Shown piece after piece: positions 21,268 through 32,330 of a DNA stretch of 64,000 nt. Each line of letters starts with the position of its first letter. The stretch's first letter is position 1. The translations under genes and the position numbers were made by a program. The stretch lies in NCBI GenBank assembly GCA_008921705.1, contig VFFE01007035.1, positions 627,119-691,118 of the forward strand, given 5' to 3'. The notes under the pieces were generated by a model. That model was not told where the DNA came from. It made no database searches and worked only from the letters and a program-made list of their open reading frames with translations. Source of the stretch: Burhinus oedicnemus (Eukaryota; Chordata; Aves; Charadriiformes; Burhinidae).

Positions 21268-23030
21268 TGGCAGGGAGCAGTGGGGAGACAAGGAAAATAT
21301 TTGTGTAAGAAAGCTACACTTTAAAAGACAGCTTAAAACTGGGATTAATAAGTCTGCTTTTATGGAAGCATTTCTACATGTTGTAAAACATTTTTAAAAA
21401 CATTGTAAAAACTACAGAGTTTCACGTTAAATATGGCTGATTTTCTTTATAGAGCTGACCTGCTTCCCAGAGGTGATGTATACACACCATATGACACAGG
21501 GGTTGCTAGGGTAGGCAGTGTTTTTACATTGATTACTGTAGTAAATAATAATGTAAAACCGTGTATAAATAGGGAGTTCAATCCAGAGCTGCCCCTGGGG
21601 TCTGCAGTTCTTTACACATGGCCCATTTTTCATCACTTGTGTGATTATTTTATTTTATTTTTTTGGAGGAAGAGGAAAAGGGGGAGGGAACTTGCTGGGC
21701 TCTTTTTTTTGTGTCTCAAAAGAACATCTCCTCTTGGGTCAGCTGTTGAGCAGAGGCCAAAAATACTGGTTAACACTACAGGGACTTTTTTTCCTCGGCA
21801 ATTCAGGAGTACAGAGAAAAACAACAAGAAGGAGCTGGGGTTTCCAGAGGTGGCCAAAGAGGAGCGGACAGATGAAGTGCACTCTGTAGTTAAGAGACTG
21901 CAGGAGATGTGAGAATATTCTTCAAATATCCCAAAGGAGCAGCAGCCAAGTGGATAACCTGTGCTTCCTGCCTGCCATGGGTAACATATGGAGTGGCAGG
22001 CTTAGACTGCGGAAAGGCGGCTTTGTATCCATCGGGAAAACTTTTTAACTGAATGGACAGTGAAGTGCTGGGAGCAGGCTCATGGCTGTCTATCTGTCTG
22101 TCTGCTCATGGGTGAGCCCTGCTGCTGGGATATGCCCATTGCCAAGAGCAGCTCCGGGCAGACAGTGATTTTGGTTCCCCTTTGATGGAGACACAATTAA
22201 TCACCCCCTAAAAATATGCTCTGACTATACTGCCCCTTAGACAGGGCTTGTCCCAGTTGGAGGAGAGTGGAGCAGAGACGAGGACCTTCCTGGCTGGTCT
22301 AATAGCCTCTGTCCCTGGTGAAATTATTGGCCACCACTTAGGGCAATTTGTTTCATTTTGCAATTATTCTTCAGGGGAATTTTTATAAGCTCCTGTAATA
22401 AGTCACTTCTGCTGGGATCTGGAGAGGAAGTGAGCTGCATTAGAGGCAGAGGCATTACCCCAACCTCCCCTCCACACTGCCTTGGGATCTTCATGTGGTG
22501 CTTTCCGTAGTCACACAAATACGTGCATGGAGGGCTATATGGAAGACCATAGGTGTGCACGTGTATAGATACATATATAGTCCTATATATGCTTTTTAAT
22601 ATCTAGATGTGTGTGTATACTGCACGTGGAAGTAAGGATCCTCACATTTTGGGGCTGAGGAGCACAAAATACAGCTGATCTCTCTAATGTTGCTGCTAAG
22701 GAGAGATGTACCAGTTGCTCGCTGGCTTTCTCTGGCCATGACTGGGCACACGTCCCGGTGCTGCCTGCCTAGTCTGTCCTGTGGAGGTGTAACCCTGCTC
22801 TACACCGTGCTGCTGTTGCTCCGTGTAGGACTAGAGGTGCTTAAGCACAGGTGCTCCTGTTTCCAAATCCATGGCTGTGGCTGAGCTCCCGCTCTCCGGT
22901 CTGCATCTGCCCCTGAGGTGCTGTGATGTGCTGTGCTGTGCTGTGAGCCGGCTTTCCCAGGCTTTCCCAGGACAGGTTTTCAGGTTACTGTGGTGGAGCT
23001 GGTCGTTACCTAGTGGATAGCACAGTCGGC
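21268..23030. other. Non-coding sequence with minor simple repeats
   Basis: No gene is supported; the 159-codon plus frame at 21433-21912 reads through T- and A-rich sequence and has no recognised motif. Minor features are a TTTTA-type run near 21643-21664, CTGTG-type tandem units at 22918-22945 and an exact 10-bp duplication GCTTTCCCAG at 22951-22970. Confidence 0.6.
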
Positions 23031-23862
23031 TGCTTTCTCGGACTTTTCCCGCACGGATAGAAACGTCAAGCTCAGCGGATGTAACGCAGACACAGGCATC
23101 TCACGGGCCACAAACAACGCGCCGCGCCATTTCCACATGAGCAAAAACAACACGCGTGCACACACACAATAAACATGTCACCCTATTTCCATACAGACAA
23201 AAACAATGCGCGCCTATACAACCACACACGCAGAGACGCACACATGCTCCTCTTCCAGATTCCAGCGGGGCTGTGATTTTTTAACTATCCAAATTAAAAA
23301 CAGATACGATCCTCTGGTGGGGAGCTGCCAGGAACTCGCCATCCCCCCAACTTGTCTCTCCCAAATGCATTGGGGGAAAAATATGTACGGTTCTCCAAAG
23401 GGACGAGCGGTTTCTTAGCATGCGGCGAGGCTGGGGACGGAGGTAGGGGGACACAGGGCGGAGAGGAAAAGGGAATGCACAGAATTACTTTCTAGTGGCA
23501 GAAGAATAAGCAGCTTAAGTTAATAAAGTTGAGGCCAAGGAGAACTATTTGGAGAGTGTGGAGGAAGTCAGGGATTAGGGAGAAAATAGGAGCCCAACAG
23601 CAGGAAGTAGTACGGCAGCGCAGTGGACCTGAAGGGAGAACGGAGGACGGAGAGGAGACCTGGCCGGCATGGCAGGGTGAGAGCGAGGAAGGGGAGGGCT
23701 GTGTGGCTCTAAATCACAGCCCTGCTGAAAGCAAGCCACCTCGTATTCATCAAAGTCTGCCTCAGGAGCCAAAATCCCTTCCGAAAATGATGCGACCTAT
23801 TTTAGGAGCTGATTTACCAATGGAGATGCCTTCTTTGTTTTGAGGCACGTGTAGCAGAAATT
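23031..23862. other. CpG- and CA-rich transition, non-coding
   Basis: 23040-23260 mixes CpG words (ACGCGTGCAC, ATGCGCGCC, CGCGCCGCGCC) with CA-rich stretches, giving alternating purine-pyrimidine character. 23420-23720 is purine-rich and lightly CpG-rich. No coding frame is credible; the 104-codon plus frame at 23529-23843 is open mainly because of purine-rich codons. Confidence 0.5.
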
Positions 23863-23911
23863 AAAAAGGAGGGGAAAAAAATAAAAAAAAATAGAGGAGG
23901 AGAAAGGGGAG
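23863..23911 (+). repeat. Homopurine tract (plus strand)
   Basis: About 49 bp of A and G (AAAAAGGAGGGG, A runs, GAGGAGGAGAAAGGGGAG) with only two T interruptions. It pairs thematically with the homopyrimidine tract at 24355-24412, about 490 bp downstream. Confidence 0.85.
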
Positions 23912-24039
23912 CTCTGGGGCAGGAGGCCAATGCCAGCCCTACGGGGGGGCCCCAAATTCCCCCAACCCCGCAGTCCCTGCCCACACACGAGCCCCATCGG
24001 CCAGCGGGGCCAACCCAGCCGGCAACCGTGGGCAGCCCC

Positions 24040-24340
24040 TTTGAGTGACAGCCCCGGGCGCGTTGCTGACTTGATGACTTTTTGCAACTGTCGAAGAAGC
24101 TTAGCAGATAAGCGCACAACAGTTTTTATTATTCCAAGAGGCAGAAGACTCGCCTTAGCGAGCGGTAACAAATACGGACATTCACGACCGGGATTAGAAC
24201 AAACTGCACTGGTGGGCAAGGGCCAAAGGCAGCACGGAGCTGCAGTGTAACCCAAAACCTCCACAGCTGTTTTCATTTTCCTCCCTTCAACACAGTCCCT
24301 GTGTGGTACTTCAGGGAGAATTATGAAAGTGGCGTGTAAT
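24040..24340. promoter_or_regulatory. Candidate conserved block between opposite-skew tracts
   Basis: The block has CTGACTTGATGACTTTTTGC, AGCAGATAAGCGC (GATA-type AGATAAG), CAACAGTTTTTATTATTCC and retained CpG words (TAGCGAGCGG, TACGGAC, CACGACCGGG). It lies centrally between the purine tract at 23.87 kb and the pyrimidine tract at 24.36 kb. A 218-codon minus frame (23797-24453) crosses both tracts and reads as low-complexity lysine, arginine, serine and phenylalanine, so it is treated as an artefact. Confidence 0.3.
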
Positions 24341-24354
24341 TCAGAGAAGTAATG

Positions 24355-24412
24355 TCTTTTTTTTTTTTTTTTTCCCCCCCTCCCCTCCCTCCTCTCTCGC
24401 TCTCTTTTTCTT
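24355..24412 (+). repeat. Homopyrimidine tract (plus strand)
   Basis: Seventeen T, seven C, then CT-rich units (TCCCCTCCCTCCTCTCTC, one G, CTCTCTTTTTCTT). Nearly 58 bp contain a single purine. Such mirror-like tracts can form triplex (H-DNA) structures. Confidence 0.9.
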
Positions 24413-24499
24413 GGAGTAATGAAAATTGCTGTGGTAGATCGTTTTGGATTCAAGGGAAATATCGGACTCTATTTTCTGCGGGTGAGTTAGATAACAATA

Positions 24500-24870
24500 G
24501 ATTGGAGCGGGTGCTGTGTTTGAAAGGCCCCGCCGCTCTCGCCGCTGTTCTCCATCGCTCCCCAGCCCCTGCGTCGGGGCCACGGACGGGCAGCGGAGCA
24601 GCGTTTTCCCCCCTCGGCGGTTTCAATCCTAATTTTAAGGAAAAGAAAAAAATAATTAAAAAGGAAGAGAGGAACAGCTTAGAAATCCCGGGCATCGTGC
24701 AAACGAATGCAATGACTTCAGGCACTTCGGTGGCCTGAAAGGGACGGGTTGCTTTCGCTCCAGCACAAAGCCTGGTCTGTACAAATCCCTGCGCCGGAGA
24801 AGGGCTCTGCTGCCGCAAAGCCCCGCTGGCTCCTGCTCCCGCTCCGGCGTTTTGATGGGAATAGTTTAAA
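24500..24870. promoter_or_regulatory. CpG-island-like patch
   Basis: By eye about 27 CpG occur in 370 bp, densest in 24528-24620 (CCCCGCCGCTCTCGCCGCTG, GCGTCGGGGCCACGGACGGG, CTCGGCGG). This is among the highest CpG densities in the window. It follows the homopyrimidine tract by about 100 bp. No TATA box or supported exon was found. It is a candidate promoter or orphan CpG island. Confidence 0.45.
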
Positions 24871-25236
24871 AAACGTGAGGTCACATCCTCTACTGTATCC
24901 CGGTGATTTACACTAGCCTGGAGGATGCTTTACCTACAAGAAAAAAAAGATGATTTTCTTTCTAGAGGACAAATCCTCTGGTGATCTAATGCCCTTTGCT
25001 TTACTAGGCCAGCGGGGAATTTGGCCCTCTCTCGTTTTTGAACAGAAGTGATGGCATCGTGGTTCCTCTGTGTGGTGAACATTGCTGGCATAGTTTTCCA
25101 AGGTGTTATGCATTTTCTCATTAAAATTTCTTAATTTCACATGTGCCAAAAATCAGAAAAAAATTCCTTCATTCAATCAATTAAAATATTTTGTTTCAAA
25201 CATTTTGAGGTTTTTCCTTTCAATTTTACTGTTGTG

Positions 25237-25277
25237 TTTTTTTTTTTTTTTTTTTTTTTTCTTTTTTCTTTCCCCCT
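25237..25277. repeat. Poly-T tract (24 T) with pyrimidine extension
   Basis: Twenty-four uninterrupted T followed by CTTTTTTCTTTCCCCCT, making 41 pyrimidines in a row. This is the longest T homopolymer in the window. CpG-containing sequence resumes just downstream. Confidence 0.95.
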
Positions 25278-25780
25278 GAAGTATTTATCAGGATCGCTGC
25301 ATGGGAGGTATGTGGTGTGGAAGTTGTGGGAGTCCTCGGCGTGCTCCGCTCATGACGTGGTGTTTGTGCAGCACAGCAGTAAATGTACTCGTTCTGCTGC
25401 GGTAACCCGTATTAAAATTACCACAACCGCGCTAACGCAACGAGGTTTCAACAGAGCTCCGCCGTGCCGCGGAAAAGAGAAATCGGGATGATAAAAGGAT
25501 GACCACACGCGGCAGTCCCTGCTCTGTCCTGGTTGGACTCTCGGCAAGCCCCGTCTCCTTTCCTTGTGTAAATCTGGAAGGCTACTGTAGCTAAACAAAA
25601 AAGCGTTATAAAACAAACTGTTATGAGCGGCAGATAAATACAGCGTGATAAAGATGAATGGTTAGGCAGCTGGGGTGTAGAAACACGCTGCTTTCCCTCT
25701 CGACGCGAGTTGTTTTGTTTTTCCTAGAAGCTTATGGGTAGGTCTGTTGCCACCCATCTGGGGTTTTATACCCGCGTCCC
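25278..25780. other. CpG-enriched non-coding sequence
   Basis: Many CpG (TCCTCGGCGTGCTCCGC, ATGACGTGG with a CRE-like TGACGT, CCGCCGTGCCGCGG near 25459-25472, CTCTCGACGCGAG near 25698) lie in moderately GC sequence. No TATA box or coding exon is recognised. Together with 24.5-24.9 kb it makes 24-26 kb the most CpG-rich interval here. Confidence 0.45.
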
Positions 25781-25860
25781 AAGGACTTTGGGATCAGGAC
25801 TGCGTGCGCCTTGCTGTCGATAGGGTGCCTAGCACTGTCCTGCGGCTGCTAGGCACCGAG
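25781..25860. repeat. Old repeat tail with perfect 11-bp hairpin
   Basis: GGTGCCTAGCA (25824-25834) is exactly complementary to TGCTAGGCACC (25847-25857) with a 12-nt loop. The surrounding phrases (TTTGGGATCAGGAC, GTGCCTAGCAC) recall old L2/MIR-like or sauropsid repeat tails ('gcgcctagcacaatggggtcc...ctcctaggcgc'). The hairpin may therefore be inherited from the repeat consensus rather than being a functional RNA. Confidence 0.5.
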
Positions 25861-26962
25861 CGACGTGAGTAACATGCAGGATACATAACCGCTTTATTCG
25901 CCGATGATAAGGGGGTTTAATGCCAGCGTTGTTACAAAGGCAACGTCGTCGCTGCAGGTTTTGTTTTTTTCCAAAATCAGTTTTGGTTTCAATTTGGAAG
26001 ATCGACAGAGCTGGTTTTCTGGGCTGCTACAACGTCCCCTTCCAGTCAATGGATCTTCCTCCACTGATGTGTGTGAATTTTGGGTACAGAAATTTATTAT
26101 TTGCAGCTGCATCCGGTGCATCGAACAAAAATGTGGGGCAAAATCTAAGTATATTTATAAAGCGAATATATTTGGATGCTTACATCTTTTTTTTTTAACC
26201 AGGAGGATAAACAGTTGCGATGTTTTCTATTGTTTTAGTATTTCTTCCAGTGTAGGCAACCTTTGCAGAACAAAGCGCTCTTTGTAAAACTAAGTCCTTC
26301 AGCATGTGAATACTTACACATGTCCTTCGTTGTTTAACTGGAGGCAGGAGGAGCTTAAACCTTGGAGATAAGCTCGTATGCGAGTCTTTGCAGAACTGGA
26401 CGTGATCCTGCGCTGTGCCAGTGCAGTGATCCCAGCACACCAAACCGTGTCTGGTTCACGTTTGGGGCCAGTCCCGACGAATAATTCATACAAGACATTT
26501 TATTAACTGGCAAATTTCCCCCCTAACCCGCCCCCGCAAATTCTCTAGACTGTAAGGAAGGAATTTGTTGTGCGGTGGCCTCTTCCCCCTCTCCTTGCCC
26601 ATTTTTTTATGACTGAGGAAACCCTTTTATTGTACACGAAATAAAAGCTTGATGTGGTCTGCCATTTTTTAATTTACCGTGGTATTAAATACAAAATGTA
26701 TCCGCTTACAGAAGGTGGGTCGTGGATTGTGGTCTGGGGTCGATCCAGCGCCTGTTGTGACTGGGTGTAAGGGCACGGGGAGAAGGTAAGAGCTTCTCCA
26801 AGGTCTGAGCAGAAATTAGTGCGGTGAAGGTGTCCCTGTCGCAGAGTTTATTATCCCTATAATTTTCCTCGTCTTGTGCAATCGCCGCCTCGCAGCGCTA
26901 CGGGATTAATGCCGTTCTCCTGTGCTGAGGGTGACAAAGTGACCCTGAGAACCAGCAAGAAG
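25861..26962. other. Non-coding, partly AT-rich sequence
   Basis: No gene is seen. 26590-26710 contains TTTTATTGTACACGAAATAA and TTTTTTAATTTACCGTGG, with texture similar to other candidate regulatory blocks. The 127-codon plus frame at 25904-26287 has no recognised motif and overlaps shorter frames on both strands. Confidence 0.55.
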
Positions 26963-27005
26963 CGAAACCACCGGGTCAAATTCTGCTCTTCCAGTGGAAT
27001 AAAGT
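26963..27005. repeat. Ancient sauropsid/amniote repeat fragment
   Basis: CCGGGTCAAATTCTGCTCTT followed by CCAGTGGAATAAA matches the old repeat opening 'gggtcaaattctgctctc', frequent in archosaur and turtle sequence. Only the first 25-40 bp are recognisable. Confidence 0.45.
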
Positions 27006-27851
27006 GCAAAACCCCAAATCAGCTGCAGCAGTGGGTGGGGAAAAGCTGCTGTGGATGACTGCAAGGAGACAGCACAACCCGCCTTTTGCTAATAAATAGA
27101 TCTGTAGCTCCTCCATGAGCGGCTGGGCTGCTTGTGTGGGGTTTGCAAAGACACAGGCGCGTTTTGATGCCGTGCTGATGTGCCTCCGCGTCTTGGTTTC
27201 TCATTTGCCGAAAGTCGTGGGCTTGCGGTACGGTGCTAACGAAAATCGGATGAAGGGGTCTGGAGAGCCTGAGCGCTGATGGGTCTGTCTCCATAAAGTG
27301 CTATAAATAATGTTTGGGGCTTTGAATACAAAGATCTCTGACTCCAGCAAGCAGAATAAAAGACATGAAAGTATCTGAAATGCAGAATATTAAGGCTCTT
27401 GCTTTCGAATGATCTTCCTTAATTCTGGTTCATCGTCATGAAAAAAACCCGTTCTGACCATGGTTAGACAGCGTTAGAGGTGGTGAAACTGCATTTTCTG
27501 CGAAAAGAAGTTTTAATGAAGACAAATTGGGGCTGTTTCTGCTACTGTTATTGCTGGAGTCCGATCTGCTTTCTGGAAGGAGAAAGCAAAACCAAGTCCC
27601 AATGACAAGCACGTATGAGAAGTAAAGAGAAAAGAAGAGTAAAGCTAGAAAACAGCTTCTGGAGCGAAGTCACAGCGAGGCCTCTGTGCCGGAGAGGGGC
27701 AGCACCCTGCCTTATCAGCGCCAGGCCAGCTCCACCACGGGCAGGCTATTTCAGGCATGGCTTTTTGTTGCCTTCTTGGTCGCGGGCTCACAGAAACACA
27801 GCTACATAAATAAATAGAAGTAGTAATGTAATCTTGGCTGGCTAGATCAGA
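27006..27851. other. Non-coding unique sequence
   Basis: Nothing is recognised other than unique DNA with scattered CpG. Frames of 60-91 codons are considered chance. Confidence 0.65.
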
Positions 27852-27960
27852 TTTTTTTTTTTTTTAAACATATAACAGGCTAGAGAGAGAGAAGAAATAA
27901 ATTATAGAAGGAAGAGAAGACATAGGAGAGAAAGGGAGAGCAGAAATGAGAATCAGGGCA
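27852..27960. repeat. Poly-T tract and adjacent purine-rich GA tract
   Basis: Fourteen T at 27852-27865 are followed after about 16 bp by a purine-rich stretch (27882-27950: AGAGAGAGAGAAGAAATAA, GAAGGAAGAGAAGA, GGAGAGAAAGGGAGAGCAG) with few pyrimidines. It is simple or low-complexity sequence. Confidence 0.8.
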
Positions 27961-28194
27961 GCGCCTGGCATGTGCCTGGAGCTCATAGAGGAGGAAATAT
28001 CATCTGGTCCTTTCCAGGAGGTTTTCTGGCCAGCTCTCAGGATAGGGAAGCTGAAGTAGTGGGATCTCAGGAGAAGACTTCAGGAAGCCATAGCACTTGG
28101 TCTGGGCAGACCGAGGAGCTGTCTTTGCATCACTGTTGAGTGATGGGTTCTGCAAAGGGACGGGTAGGCAAAGCAGGCTCTTTACACTGTCCAT

Positions 28195-28460
28195 AACGTA
28201 ATCTTGATTACATTTATTTTTATCCAGCTCTGAAATTGGTTATTTATTCCAGAATAAGAGACTCTTACTCCAAGGTTTACATTGACATAATTACTCTAAA
28301 GTAACTAGTTCACAGTATGAGTTTCATTAAGTTGTTATGTATGTACCCTCTTCAAAATAGATATTCTGGCAAAGACATTAACAACGAAGTATCAAAAAAA
28401 TCTCAAATTTCTTGTCTGAGTAATATAATAAGTTTAGCACTAAATCATTGCTTTATTAGT
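28195..28460. promoter_or_regulatory. Candidate regulatory block (AT-rich)
   Basis: The block contains TCTTGATTACATTTATTTTT, GGTTATTTATTCCAGAATAA, CATAATTACTCTAAAGTAAC and AGTAATATAATAAG. It is non-repetitive and AT-rich, with repeated TAAT/ATTA cores. Part of it (ATTCCAGAATAAGAG) may instead come from an old interspersed repeat. The call is texture only. Confidence 0.22.
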
Positions 28461-31400
28461 TAAAAATGTGTTTCAGGCAGCACAGGCAGCCTCTACTCTC
28501 TGACCAAGGAAAGTGCTCCAAAACTTTCACCAAGAATTGAGATAAATAGAGAGTGCTGAGGCCATCTCCTCTTTGCTGAAATACTTTGAAGCAACAATCA
28601 GGTAAAGAAGATCAAGAGTTGATGGGAAATAATTAGAAGCTGTTAAGCTGGCTGTTACCTGGATCCCTGGATGCTGTGCTGTTCGTGTCATTTCACTTTC
28701 GAAGGTCAGACTCACAAAAATAATTGCAAGCCAATCTCAGGGACAATTATTGCTGTAACAAAATGTCAGACCTGCAATTTTCTTCGTGAAGGAAAAGAAA
28801 AAAATATCATTTTGACTTTTTTGCTGGTAACAGCATTTAATGGCCCACAGGCAGTTTTTGAGGCAGTTTCTCCCTTCCTCTCCACTCTTTTACCCCCCCA
28901 GTTTCACAGACCATGAGGTCTTCAGGACTTGTCCTCAGCTCCTTGAGGTCCATGGCAGGGGCCAGCCCAAAGACATAATCATTCTGGTCATGAACTTAGG
29001 TGTGCCCCTTGCTCACCTAAGATGAGATAGTCCAAATGTTCACTGAGGTGAAGGTCTAAATGTCTATCATCCGTGTTTTCTGTTCACACTGCTGGAGGTT
29101 AGCCCAACCGTAGCTCAGGCTTTCTCACGTGGGAAGAGGTGCCAATGATGGCAGTACCTGCTGCAGAGCAGGGCACCGTCTCATTGACCAACCCATCCTG
29201 GGCTGTCAAGTGGGGTCAGATCTTGCTCTGCTCAGCAATGGCTGGTGGATGTTGGGCTGAGACAGGGGGGTTGAGGTGCCCTTGTGCCCCCTCCTTGAGC
29301 CCCTGGCGCTCCATCCTGAGTGTCTTGTTTGGGGCCAGCCCCCGTTTGGGGGTGGCATGTCCCCTGGAGGTGATGTGGGGTCGTGAGGAGTGAGCTCAGG
29401 ACACGGGAACAACCGCCCCGTCCATGTCACTATTGTTGTATCGCATTACCCACATCACAGGGAAAGTTTTAAAAGCTGAGCATTCGCTGTGCATGTGCAG
29501 GAGCCGTTTCTAAAACATAAATAGCATGGCCATTAACTGAGGCTTTTCCTTTTTTTGTTGTTGTTGCTTAAATACAGTTCATATTATGTACTCAATGTTT
29601 TTCAAATTAAACCATTATTTATCCAGAGGTAGCCAAAAATGTAGCCGAAAAACCACCTCTGATTATTTTTGACCTCTCTAAGGCTAATAATCTGCTAAAA
29701 CGTCTTTAAACCATCTTAAAGAAAACAGAAACACCACTGCTGACAACTCACATACCTACTTTTTAATGCAGTGTTATTTTAAATGGCTGCGTTTATAAAC
29801 CTCTGAAGACTGAGGTTTGTAATAGAAATGCTGACAGATCCTTAACACTCCATCCCATAATAACAAAGTTTCGAGAAAGAATGGGGCTGTGGACACCACT
29901 GTCCCCGTTACGGCACTGAGAATTTCTTCCTTTTTTATTGATTTAACTTGCCTAGCCAGAAAACTGGTTTTCCTGTGAATTTGGGGAGAGCGCTGAATCG
30001 AGATGGCAGGACCCAGATGTTGTTGTGGGGTGGCCGAGAAGCTCAGCTCTGCCTCCACCATGGGCTGGCCCCACCAGCCTCCAGCACACGCTGAACCTCT
30101 GCCTGCTACTCAGGGAGGAACACTCAAACCAGAGGAGTCCTCCAGAAAGAAGGAACCGGGCAGAATTTTTCTTTCTATGTCCCAATTGAGAAAAACCTCA
30201 AGAAACAGGAGTGAGTTGAAGTGACAGGCGGGTGGTTTGAGGGGCTCTGCACAAAATGGACCACATTCCCAGCTGGTGCACATCAACCTCCGTGGTCTTC
30301 TGCCAGCCTACAGCCTGGCAAGAGGAGTTTAGGGAAAGGCATTAAGCACGTAAAACTGCAGCATCTGTCAGGGACGGGTGGCTTTTCAGACTCACTGCTC
30401 ACATGAGAAGCTCCTTACGCGCGTCCGGGTGGATATCTTTTTCCTGCTCTCTGGCCTGTAAAACTCCCTGAAGGGGAAAAAATGCTAAATGAGATTTATG
30501 TCCTCAGAAAGCAACGTGATAATTTGTGCTGTGCAGCGGAGAGGGGACGCTGCCATATCATCATTAAATTAAGATGTGCAGGCCAGATGTGAAATCTTGA
30601 TAACGAGCTTTATAGGGCAACGCGGCTGGGCTCGTGAGGAGCTTCACAGGCAGAGGAAGGAGAGCTGCAGGCAGCACAAAACACCTTCGTGTCCTCAAGT
30701 CATTATCTGGCTCTAATCGTGGGTGTATTTGATCTTTGCACCCTGTGATCTTGCCCTTGCTCATCCAGGTCTCCCATAAAGAGCACCCCTGTACTGTGGA
30801 AAGTCCAGGCTGCTTAGAAACACAGAGGGTGTGTTTTTGTCCATCCCACCACGGTCAGGCTCTGTTTCCGAGGACATTCCTTGGGAAGAAGGGTTTTTGA
30901 ATATTATTTTCCTTTCATTTTATTTTTAAATCTGGTTGTCCAGTTCTGCCTCTTTTTCCTCCACTGAACTGATAGACGTACTCTGAATTTCTGTTGGCTT
31001 TACTGGGACTTCCAGCGTCACAAAAAATAAAGGCAGTGGCTCAGGAAATGCAGGCAGGTATCTTCACAGCCCTGGTCCACGCTCCCTGAGCATCACTGCA
31101 TCAGTCTCCAAATTTTGGTAAGTTGGGTCGTGTTCAGGGAGGAGAGCCAGGTACTTGCAGCACAGCGCCTTTTCTATGTAAAACCCCAGGAAAAGGGGCA
31201 AAGTTTCACAGACCAGTGGCAGATCCTTGGGCTGCTCCTCCTGCAGCCTGCCCAGGTCATGGCTCTTGTCTGGGAACCAGCCCCTCCGTGCTGCATTCGG
31301 TGGCTCCCAGCCCCAGTGTCCTGGCTGTTTCCACTGAGGACCTTTCACTCCCGTCTGGGTTTTGATGAACAGAGTGTGGCACAGATGAGGACAGACCAAA

Positions 31401-31900
31401 TGCCTGCGAAACTGGGGGGTTTTTATGCCTTTGAAGATCATAGCCTCAGCTTTCCCCCCGTGTTTTCCCGTGAAATGTAAAGCAGTCCCATAGGCTGCAA
31501 ACAAGCCCTTGAGTTTGTTTGTTTTGGGCTTTACAAGGAAGGGAGCGGCAAAAGATAATGAATTAACTGCCAAAAAAAAAAACCAACCCAAAGAGAAAAG
31601 AGGGTTAAGGCGGTGGAAGAGCTCATTCAGATATTAACTCGTGGCATTCTCTTACCTGCAAGGAAAGCACAGCGTGTCAGACCTGTTTATGAAAACCACA
31701 GCATCAACAGTATTTAAATGCAAGTTTTTCCTTTACTGTAACCCTTTAAGCACCAAAGAGCAGGGAACTGCTTTTAGCTTGTTTTCCTGTGAACAACATT
31801 ATCATCATGGTTGCTGGCGTGTGATGGCAAGCTATAATTTTAAGGGTCTTGTTCATAATTTTGCAAAGTTTTCAGCAGCAGGGCTGCATTTTTGACTATG
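28461..31900. other. Non-coding unique sequence
   Basis: No gene is supported. The 175-codon minus frame at 31064-31591 has an opposing 121-codon plus frame through most of its length and no recognised domain. At 31003-31020 TTGGCTTTACTGGGACTT weakly recalls the old repeat phrase 'ttgacttcagtgggactt'. There are no microsatellites of note. Confidence 0.6.
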
Positions 31901-31939
31901 TCTTTGGCTTGGCTTGCCACATTGAACCAGCTGGGATCA

Positions 31940-32330
31940 CTGTGTATGTGTGTGTGGTCAAATTTACTGTGAACCGATTACGGTATTAAACAAAATGAAA
32001 TAAACATGTAAATCTTAAAAACCATCTTGGAGTTGAGGTTTACTTCTATAGAAAGAATGCAGATGGAAAAAGTAACACAAAATTAAAGACATTCCTAATG
32101 GAAGGCTTTTTTTTTTTTGTTGTTGCCACTATTTTATTTTCAGGGAAAATAAATAGAAAGAAAATAATTTCAAGGAAAATAAATAGAAATTACACTTTTT
32201 GTAGAAAAGTTCCTGTGTCTCCAATGAAAACGTTGTGTGGTAGAAAAGCTGGTTTTAAATAATTATATTGCTATATGTATTTGTGTTCTCTACCATGTGA
32301 TTGAATATATTTAGGCAGGCAGAGAAAGAG
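31940..32330. promoter_or_regulatory. Candidate regulatory block with a 30-bp-spaced direct repeat
   Basis: 31960-32030 has AAATTTACTGTGAACCGATT, ACGGTATTAAACAAAATG and AAATAAACATGTAAATC (a forkhead-like ATAAACA word). At 32143-32159 and 32173-32189 the 16-mer GGAAAATAAATAGAAA recurs with a 30-bp period, the first copy carrying one extra G upstream. The first part looks like a conserved element. The repeat could be slippage in A-rich DNA. Confidence 0.28.

Noticed and set aside
23797..24453. Longest open frame, 218 codons on the minus strand
   Set aside because: It runs through the homopurine and homopyrimidine tracts, reads as low-complexity Lys/Arg/Phe/Ser, has no domain, and is overlapped by other frames.
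31064..31591. 175-codon minus-strand frame
   Set aside because: Opposed by 121- and 80-codon plus frames; no signal peptide, domain or family resemblance seen.
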